Assembly: GCA_964393895.1 (NCBI GenBank)
Contig: CAYMWP010000086.1
Coordinates: forward strand, 1-20,524
DNA: 20,524 nucleotides
Direction of reading: 5' to 3'
From: B4-G1 sp964393895
Lineage (GTDB): Bacteria > Chloroflexota > Anaerolineae > B4-G1
Part shown: one piece after another, positions 15,994-20,524 of the stretch
Numbering within the stretch: position 1 is the first letter of the stretch
Layout of the letters: each line of letters opens with the position of its first letter
Notes under the pieces: generated by a model
Database searches by the model: none
The model's input: only the letters and a program-made list of their open reading frames with translations
What the model was told of the DNA's origin: nothing
Program-made: the position numbers and the translations under genes

Positions 15994-16046
15994 AGCGTGA
16001 CCAAGTCACAAATATGCAAGTATCAGCAATTGGAGGCAGGTGGCGC

Positions 16047-16790
16047 TCAATAGCGCGGAAAGATGGTGACTTTGCGCCGGTCGCCCTCGCCGATGCTCTG
16101 AGTGGTCACGTGGGGATGATCGCGCAGCGCCATGTGAACAATGCGACGCTCGTTGGGCGGCATAGGCTCCAACATCACCGTGCGGTCGGTGCGCTCCACT
16201 TGCTCTGCCATCCGGAGGGCCAAGCTCCGCAGTGACTTTTCCCGGCGTACTTTGAACCCTTCCACGTCCACCACCAGCCACGTCCGGTCCGCCAACTCCC
16301 GACCGACGATCAGCCGGGTGATGCGCTGCAATGCAGCCAGGGTCTTGCCCCGGTAACCTATCAGCACATCGCTGTCCAAGCCACGCACATTGAGCACCAG
16401 TGGGGCTTCCTCTTCCCCCTCGGCCGGTTCGTCCCGCCGCACGTCAATTTGAACTTTTTCTACGCCCATGAGAGCCAAGAGTTCCAGCAATGCTCCCTCG
16501 GCTATCTGGGCCTCGTGATCCTGCTCAGCCACAGGCGGCTCGACAGCGAGTGGAGCAACCGCACGACCAGGCGGCGCGGATTCGTCCGCCGCCACAGACG
16601 CCGGGCGCGATTTGACCGTCAGGCGCACACTGGCTTCTCGCGACCCTAGCCCGAACACTCCCTGACTGCCCTTGTCCAACACCTCAATCTCCACCGCCTC
16701 GCGGGCGACTCCCAGGCGCGTCAGGCCGGCCTCAATAGCCGCTTCGACGTCCACTCCGGTTGCCCCGATTGCCTGCTCCACTTCCGCCAT
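16047..16790 (-). CDS. jag: RNA-binding protein Jag/KhpB (EloR)
   Basis: 247 residues from the ATG at 16790, nine bases after AGAGGAG; a TTG 24 bases upstream is less likely. The Jag_N domain occupies about 1-60 (GLTRLGVAREAVEIEVLDKGSQG split over its two halves, with GVFGLG at 44-49), followed by a Pro/Ala/Glu-rich linker. The KH-II domain has the G-x-x-G loop GYRG at 145-148 and the R3H domain has R215-x3-H219 in ERRIVH. KhpB partners with KhpA, binds RNA and affects cell elongation and division in Firmicutes. It follows yidC, its near-universal neighbour, after 32 bp. Confidence 0.95.
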   Translation of the reverse strand: MAEVEQAIGATGVDVEAAIEAGLTRLGVAREAVEIEVLDKGSQGVFGLGSREASVRLTVKSRPASVAADESAPPGRAVAPLAVEPPVAEQDHEAQIAEGALLELLALMGVEKVQIDVRRDEPAEGEEEAPLVLNVRGLDSDVLIGYRGKTLAALQRITRLIVGRELADRTWLVVDVEGFKVRREKSLRSLALRMAEQVERTDRTVMLEPMPPNERRIVHMALRDHPHVTTQSIGEGDRRKVTIFPRY

Positions 16791-16822
16791 ATACCACAAC
16801 TCCTCTGGTACCAATACCCGGT

Positions 16823-17569
16823 CTACTTGGTCTTTGCACCGTTTGTCTTGATAAAATAGTACTGGACGACCCGAATCAAGCTAGAGATGATAAAGTAGAT
16901 GGAAAGCCCGGTGGGGTAACTGAGAGTGAAAAACATCATCATTATCGGCATCGTCGTCTGCATCATCTGCATCTGCTGAGCCATCGCAGAAGCTTGAGAT
17001 TTGTCGTCGCTGCTACTGGCAGTGGTGGGCGGGGTCATCAATTTCTGCTGTAGCCAGTACGTGATAAAGACCAGGACAGGCAAGGCATACGACCACCACT
17101 GGGCCATGCTGGGCGGCTGGCCCAGGTCCATCCCCAGGAACGTGCTTTGCAACGGCACCAGCCCCTCGACGCCGGGCAGCCACTTGTAGATGTGCTGAGA
17201 GAACTTGAACAGATCCAACGGAGTGGAGGGGATGCAGTACTTGATGGCCCCGATGAGACCGAACCAGATCGGCATCTGGATCAAGAGAGGCAGACAGCCA
17301 CTCATAGGGTTGATGCCCGCCTTCTTGTACAGATTCATCTGTTCCTGCGCCAGCTTTTCTTTGTCCTTGGCGTACTTTTTTTGCAGCTTTTCCAGTTCCG
17401 GTTGGAACTCTTGCATCTTGCGCGACGACTTTTGTTGGCTCAACGTCAATGGTACGGTGAGCAGACTGATCAAGAGAGTCAACACGGCGATAGCTGCAAC
17501 GGTGCTGTTCCCCAGGAACGTGTAGAGGAGCAGCATCAAGTTAGCGAATGGGTAAGCGAGAAAATACAC
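16823..17569 (-). CDS. yidC: Membrane protein insertase YidC/Oxa1 family
   Basis: 248 residues, the short form without a large periplasmic domain. Start is GTG at 17569 with GGAAGGA upstream. TM1 of the conserved core is about 22-44 (VLTLLISLLTVPLTLSQ), followed by a charged cytoplasmic helical hairpin (46-85), the KAGINPMSGCLPLLIQMPIW motif (82-101), and later TMs ending in PTGLSIYFIISS. The Met/Gln-rich loop before the last TMs is normal. The residue five before the invariant proline of TM1 is normally arginine (R366 in E. coli, the hydrophilic-groove residue); here it is Ser35 (codon AGT). No lipobox or cleavable signal is evident. It inserts and folds membrane proteins with or without SecYEG. 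Confidence 0.95.
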   Translation of the reverse strand: MYFLAYPFANLMLLLYTFLGNSTVAAIAVLTLLISLLTVPLTLSQQKSSRKMQEFQPELEKLQKKYAKDKEKLAQEQMNLYKKAGINPMSGCLPLLIQMPIWFGLIGAIKYCIPSTPLDLFKFSQHIYKWLPGVEGLVPLQSTFLGMDLGQPPSMAQWWSYALPVLVFITYWLQQKLMTPPTTASSSDDKSQASAMAQQMQMMQTTMPIMMMFFTLSYPTGLSIYFIISSLIRVVQYYFIKTNGAKTK

Positions 17570-17583
17570 GATTCATCCTTCCT

Positions 17584-18708
17584 CTATTCTTCTTCTACCA
17601 CGGGTGGGTGGGACCACATCTCGCGTCCGTTATCCACGTGCAGTGCCAGTATACGCTTTTCTCCATAGATAGACGTCACATAGACCGCCGCTCCGTCCAC
17701 CACCGGCGGCGAAAGCATCTGACCTTCACCTTTCACGGACCACAGCTCGAAACCATCGGCGGCATCCAGCGCGTGCAGGGTGCCATCTTCACTGGCGACG
17801 AACAACGTACTGCCATCCTCGGCCACCACCGGCCCCGCCCGCACCGACGTGCCGAGCACTTTACGCCAGATTTGCTTGCCCGTCTCGTCCAGAGCGTAGA
17901 CGTTTCCGTCAACATCAGCCGTATAGATGACGCCTTCATAGATCGCCGGCCCGCCCCAGAACCAGTTCTCACCGGAAAAGATCCAAAGCTGGACGCCCGT
18001 TTCGGCATCTATGGCGTAGAACTTGTCGTCGAAAGCACCCATGTAGAGCACGCCGTCTCGCAGCGCCGGCGTCCCGGCGAACGCCCCGCCGCCTTCAAAG
18101 TCCCAGCGCACCCTCCCGTCAGATAGGTTAAGCGCGTAGAGGTGACGATCCATAGAGCCGACGTACACCGTGTCTGAGATAATGAGGGGCGTGGCCCACA
18201 CGCGATGCCCCGTCTCAAACTGCCATTCCAGGTCACCGCTCTCCACGTCCAGCGCGTAGACGTTGCCGTCGCTGTTGCCGATGACGAACAACCCACCGCC
18301 TAGCGCCCCGCCTTCGACGTATTGGCCGGTCGCCTCGTCAAAGCGCCACAATTCCCTGCCCCTATCGGCTTCCAACGCCCAAACGATGTTCCTGGGCCGG
18401 CTGAAAAAGCCCGAAGACGGCACCTGCGAAGCCACGACCACCAGCTCGCCCTCTACTGCCGGGGTGACGTAAAAAATCCCGCGCCCGTCATCCTCAGTGT
18501 CCTTGGGAAAAGTCCAGACAGGATCACCAGCGGTCACATCCAGCGCCTGCACCCGTTCCAGGTCAGCCGCGTACAGCACATCTCCTACGACGTTAAGCCC
18601 GGTCCAACTCGTGGCCCTCGCCGACCCCGAACATCCACTCGCACCTAAGAGTAACGCCGCCAATATCGCCAACAGCATGTAACGGCGGCGCGTCAAAAAT
18701 TGGTTCAA
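17584..18708 (-). CDS. PQQ-repeat beta-propeller lipoprotein
   Basis: 374 residues from a TTG at 18708 with GGAGG eight bases upstream; an ATG at 18678 is the alternative. A type II signal peptide (RRRYMLLAILAALLLGASGC, Cys26) is followed by about eight propeller repeats marked by the A-L-D/E-x-x-[ST]-G-x-x-x-W pattern, with tryptophans in VWTF, LWRF, EWQF, RWDF, LWIF, IWRK, LWSV and MWSH. The fold resembles BamB, but the quinoprotein catalytic residues are not obvious, so a structural or binding role is more likely. It starts right after the yidD stop and ends 14 bp before yidC, inside the ribosome/insertase operon. If the host lacks an outer membrane with the BAM complex, it would not be BamB. 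Role unknown; an envelope scaffold is inference. Confidence 0.9.
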   Translation of the reverse strand: MNQFLTRRRYMLLAILAALLLGASGCSGSARATSWTGLNVVGDVLYAADLERVQALDVTAGDPVWTFPKDTEDDGRGIFYVTPAVEGELVVVASQVPSSGFFSRPRNIVWALEADRGRELWRFDEATGQYVEGGALGGGLFVIGNSDGNVYALDVESGDLEWQFETGHRVWATPLIISDTVYVGSMDRHLYALNLSDGRVRWDFEGGGAFAGTPALRDGVLYMGAFDDKFYAIDAETGVQLWIFSGENWFWGGPAIYEGVIYTADVDGNVYALDETGKQIWRKVLGTSVRAGPVVAEDGSTLFVASEDGTLHALDAADGFELWSVKGEGQMLSPPVVDGAAVYVTSIYGEKRILALHVDNGREMWSHPPVVEEE

Positions 18709-18936
18709 TTATCTATCCTCCTCTAAATCTGGAACGGGATCGTACCCCCCTGGGTTCAGGGGATGGCAACGGGCGACCCGTTTGACGGCCAGCCATCCGC
18801 CCCGGCAAGCGCCGTAGCGGGAGATGGCCTCGTAGCCGTAGCGGGAACAGGAAGGCTCAAAGCGGCACGTGGGGGGAAACACACGGGAGAAAGTTGCCTG
18901 GTAAAGGCGGATCAGGCCCAGAAGGACTGTTCTCAT
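18709..18936 (-). CDS. yidD: Membrane protein insertion efficiency factor YidD
   Basis: 75 residues from the ATG at 18936. It shows the family pattern almost in full: L-I-R-x-Y-Q at the start, CRFEPSCSRYGYEA at 24-37, and RCHPLNPGGYDPVP at 56-69. The small protein is membrane-peripheral through an N-terminal amphipathic helix and aids YidC-dependent insertion. The ATG overlaps the rnpA stop by 4 bp (ATGA). A longer in-frame version starting at 19050 would lie inside rnpA and is rejected. Confidence 0.95.
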   Translation of the reverse strand: MRTVLLGLIRLYQATFSRVFPPTCRFEPSCSRYGYEAISRYGACRGGWLAVKRVARCHPLNPGGYDPVPDLEEDR

Positions 18937-19280
18937 TCCAAATTCTCTGCGCTCAACCTGGCCCGCTTCAACAACGACGCCAATGCCACTTCGACTTGAG
19001 GCTCCTTGGCCTCGAGAAGCCGCGCGCGCGCGATCAGCATCACGTCCCACCCGTCCCCGAACTGAGGGTAGAGAGCGCGAGCCGCTTCGCGCAGCAACCG
19101 TTTGGCCCGGTTACGCGCCACGGCGTTCCCCACTCGCCGGCTGGCAGTGACACCAACACGGCTAAAGCCAAGCCCGTTGGGCCTCACGACCAGCACCAGT
19201 AAGGAATGCGCCCACGATTTCCCTTCATCGTACACCCGTTGCACATCGCTCGTGCTCCGCAGCCGGATCCGTCTCTCCAT
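18933..19280 (-). CDS. rnpA: Ribonuclease P protein component
   Basis: 115 residues, normal length. The conserved RNR helix is NAVARNRAKRLLREA at 52-66, preceded by the SRVGVTASRRVG strand/loop (40-51). The protein binds the RNase P RNA and the 5' leader of precursor tRNA. It begins 18 bp after the rpmH stop, with AGGGTGA just upstream of the ATG, the canonical rpmH-rnpA pairing. Its end overlaps yidD by 4 bp. Confidence 0.96.
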   Translation of the reverse strand: MERRIRLRSTSDVQRVYDEGKSWAHSLLVLVVRPNGLGFSRVGVTASRRVGNAVARNRAKRLLREAARALYPQFGDGWDVMLIARARLLEAKEPQVEVALASLLKRARLSAENLE

Positions 19281-19298
19281 TCACCCTAGTGATCAAGC

Positions 19299-19493
19299 TC
19301 AGCGGCGTGGACGCTGCGAGCTTTCTTTCCAATTCAACTTCTTGGCCCATTCTCTGGTCACGGCCAAACGATGACGTCCCTTCCTCCGCCGCGCCTTGAG
19401 CACTTTCCTTCCACCTGGGGTAGCCATACGTGCTCGGAAACCGTGCGTGCGCATACGCTTGCGCTTTTTGGGTTGATAAGTTCGCTTTGGCAT
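19299..19493 (-). CDS. rpmH: 50S ribosomal protein L34
   Basis: 64 residues from the ATG at 19493 with GGAGG seven bases upstream. MPKRTYQPKKRKRMRTHGF and the RMATPGGRKVLKARRRKGR block are diagnostic of L34. A tail of about 18 residues (AVTREWAKKLNWKESSQR and beyond) makes it longer than the usual 44-50 residues. The larger in-frame reading to 19610 lacks a signal and crosses the promoter, so it is rejected. Confidence 0.97.
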   Translation of the reverse strand: MPKRTYQPKKRKRMRTHGFRARMATPGGRKVLKARRRKGRHRLAVTREWAKKLNWKESSQRPRR

Positions 19494-19514
19494 ACATCCT
19501 CCTAAAATCAGCAA

Positions 19515-19536
19515 CGGTTGGCAGTCAAGCCAACCG
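19515..19536 (-). promoter_or_regulatory. Hairpin in the rpmH leader
   Basis: A perfect 8-bp inverted repeat (CGGTTGGC at 19515-19522, GCCAACCG at 19529-19536, 6-nt loop) lies in the roughly 55-base leader between the predicted transcription start and the rpmH ribosome-binding site. ATTTT appears a few bases after it on the minus strand. It could stabilise the message or act as a weak attenuator; autoregulation is possible but not shown. Confidence 0.45.
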
Positions 19537-19556
19537 CCAATATCAATCGTCACGGC

Positions 19557-19585
19557 ATTATACCTTAAGCGGCACAAGTGGTCAA
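19557..19585 (-). promoter_or_regulatory. Strong sigma70-type promoter for the rpmH operon
   Basis: On the minus strand TTGACC (19580-19585) and TATAAT (19557-19562) are separated by exactly 17 bases, 11 of 12 consensus positions. The predicted start near 19549 leaves a leader of about 55 bases. Such a strong promoter fits a ribosomal-protein operon and probably drives rpmH through at least yidC. Confidence 0.8.
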
Positions 19586-19626
19586 ATCGCCGCTGAGCCA
19601 TCCTCCTCACCCGAAGCGCGTCTCAT

Positions 19627-19654
19627 TTGCGCGTCCAGGGTAAATACGTATAAT
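19627..19654 (+). promoter_or_regulatory. Sigma70-type promoter for the TPR/zinc-ribbon gene
   Basis: TTGCGC (19627-19632) and TATAAT (19649-19654) are 16 bases apart on the plus strand. The predicted start near 19661 gives a leader of about 95 bases that contains the palindrome at 19696-19716. The promoter lies back to back with the rpmH promoter, about 40 bases between -35 boxes. Confidence 0.65.
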
Positions 19655-19695
19655 CTGCACAAGAACGTATCATCTCAATAAACCGGGGTAATGTA

Positions 19696-19716
19696 AGGCG
19701 GAATGGCATTCCGCCT
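19696..19716 (+). repeat. Palindrome AGGCGGAAT-GGC-ATTCCGCCT in the leader of the TPR gene
   Basis: A perfect 9-bp inverted repeat (AGGCGGAAT at 19696-19704 with ATTCCGCCT at 19708-19716) with a 3-base loop, followed by ACTTTTCCCCC. It lies downstream of the predicted transcription start and upstream of the GTG start, so it would form in the mRNA, either as an attenuator-like structure or as a REP-like mobile palindrome. An ATG at 19703 is buried in it, which argues against that codon as the start of the gene. Confidence 0.6.
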
Positions 19717-19756
19717 ACTTTTCCCCCAACTTTTTGAGAAGAGACTGGAGAGCAAC

Positions 19757-20497
19757 GTGCCCAACGTAACCGAACTAGTGCGCCAGGGAATCACAGCCGT
19801 CCAGGCCGGACGGAACGAGGAGGCCCGCCAAGCGTTGCTGCGGGCTACCGAGCTGGACGAACGAAACGAACAGGCCTGGCTGTGGTTGAGCGGGGTGGTC
19901 GAGTCGTTCCAAGACCGGCGCATCTGCCTGGAGAACGTGCTGGCGATCAATCCAGATAACGCCCACGCCCAGGCCGGCCTGCGCTGGCTCGACCAACAAG
20001 CGCCGGTCTCCCCCACGGCCGCCGCGCAAGAACTGTGCCCACTCTGTGGGTCACCCCTCCCGGAATACGGCTCTACCTGCCCCCACTGCGGGCAGATCCT
20101 CGTCGTCGCCTGTCCTGACTGCGGACAGTTCGTCCAGGTCGAACAACCTGCCTGCCCCGACTGCGGTCAACCTTTGGGGGATTTTCGAGAAGGAGCGCGC
20201 TATCACATCGGGTTGGCGAGAGCATACCTGGAACAACACCAGGGCGACCTGGCGCAAGAGGCCATCGTCCGCGCAGAGGCGACGACCCGCGACGACGCGC
20301 AGGCCCTCAAGGAGGTGGCCGCCCTCCATGAGGCAATTGGCCACACCGATATGGCCATCGCCGCCTACCAACTCGCCCTCGAGCACGCCCCTCGAGACGC
20401 CGCCCTCTACGCCCGCCTGGGCGCGATCTACCGCCGCCGCGCCATGCCCGCCCAGGCGCGCGAAATGTACAGACTCAGTAGATCCAAATTCTCATAA
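19757..20497 (+). CDS. TPR protein with a central double zinc ribbon
   Basis: 246 residues from the GTG at 19757, preceded by GGAGAG; an ATG at 19703 would add 18 residues from within the palindrome and is less likely. Residues about 4-75 form TPR-like helices (VRQGITAVQAGRNEEARQAL; LENVLAINPDNAHAQAGL). Four C-x2-C pairs follow (C94/C97, C108/C111, C119/C122, C133/C136), each next to CG or P-D-C-G, forming two stacked zinc ribbons. Residues about 148-245 return to TPR (YHIGLARAYLEQHQGDLAQE; MAIAAYQLALEHAPRDAALY). This is a protein-interaction scaffold with no enzyme motif, signal peptide or membrane segment. It is the only plus-strand gene and takes the place next to rpmH where many bacteria have dnaA. 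Function unknown. Confidence 0.85.
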   Translation: MPNVTELVRQGITAVQAGRNEEARQALLRATELDERNEQAWLWLSGVVESFQDRRICLENVLAINPDNAHAQAGLRWLDQQAPVSPTAAAQELCPLCGSPLPEYGSTCPHCGQILVVACPDCGQFVQVEQPACPDCGQPLGDFREGARYHIGLARAYLEQHQGDLAQEAIVRAEATTRDDAQALKEVAALHEAIGHTDMAIAAYQLALEHAPRDAALYARLGAIYRRRAMPAQAREMYRLSRSKFS

Positions 20498-20524
20498 TCG
20501 AGGCACGGCAGGCGCGACGATCTC

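Noticed and set aside
15994..16046. Promoter for the PfkB kinase in the 53-bp gap
   Set aside because: TTGAGC and GATACT are present but about 20 bases apart, too long for a credible sigma70 promoter; read-through from the rpmH operon is simpler.
17627..17637. DnaA-box-like TTATCCACG (another TTATCCACC near 11008)
   Set aside because: Single imperfect matches inside coding sequences with no clustering and no AT-rich unwinding region.
18937..19050. N-terminal extension of YidD inside rnpA
   Set aside because: The family starts at the MRTVLLGLIRLYQ segment; the extension is Arg/Gly-rich out-of-frame rnpA sequence.
19494..19610. Longer rpmH reading frame
   Set aside because: It crosses the strong promoter and the leader hairpin; the L34 start with GGAGG is unambiguous.
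1..20524. CRISPR arrays, tRNA or rRNA genes, transposases, phage genes
   Set aside because: No regularly spaced repeats, cloverleaf sequences or transposase/integrase motifs were seen; intergenic gaps are too short for most of these.

Overview
This window looks like a chromosomal segment of a GC-rich bacterium, most plausibly from the Chloroflexota (Anaerolineae-like). That placement is an inference from gene order and protein style: rpmH-rnpA-yidD-[beta-propeller lipoprotein]-yidC-jag-[PfkB kinase]-parA-parB, plus lipoproteins with Ser/Thr/Pro linkers and a large GT-C-type membrane protein. No rRNA or other phylogenetic marker is present. Twenty-one of the 22 genes lie on the minus strand; only the last gene points right.

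Right part (about 13.0-20.5 kb, housekeeping). A strong divergent promoter region (19494-19756) separates rpmH from a TPR/double-zinc-ribbon gene. Leftward from rpmH come rnpA, yidD, a PQQ-repeat lipoprotein, yidC, jag/khpB, a PfkB-family kinase, parA and parB. Spacing is tight and several stop/start pairs overlap by 4 bp (rnpA/yidD, parA/parB), so this reads as one long transcription unit for ribosome and RNase P supply, membrane-protein insertion, RNA binding and chromosome segregation. This is the classical origin-proximal gene set, but dnaA is not beside rpmH and I see no DnaA-box cluster or perfect parS. Below parB lies a small tandem-repeat helix-turn-helix-like gene interrupted by a one-base frameshift at a G6 run.

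Middle and left part (1.7-13.0 kb, envelope glycan or glycolipid locus). A second leftward block contains a membrane GT2 glycosyltransferase, a GT-C-like polytopic protein with a lipoprotein-type N-terminus, a B12-type radical SAM protein, a small lipoprotein, a DegT/DnrJ sugar aminotransferase, two SAM methyltransferases, a GT4 glycosyltransferase, a third methyltransferase and a flippase-like (LPG_synthase_TM/UPF0104) membrane protein. Most junctions are overlapping or nearly so. The block could make and export a methylated amino-sugar glycan or glycolipid; the product cannot be read from sequence.

Left end (1-1.7 kb). A separately transcribed gene encodes a secreted protein of four degenerate beta-rich repeats. 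It has its own ribosome-binding site and a clear rho-independent terminator. Beyond it is a small three-way-junction-like inverted repeat with no assigned role.

The points most worth a second look are the frameshifted tandem-repeat gene with a -1 slippery heptamer, YidC with Ser where the groove arginine normally sits, the glycan block with its B12/radical SAM enzyme, the lipobox-plus-GT-C fusion architecture, and the palindrome in the leader of the TPR gene.
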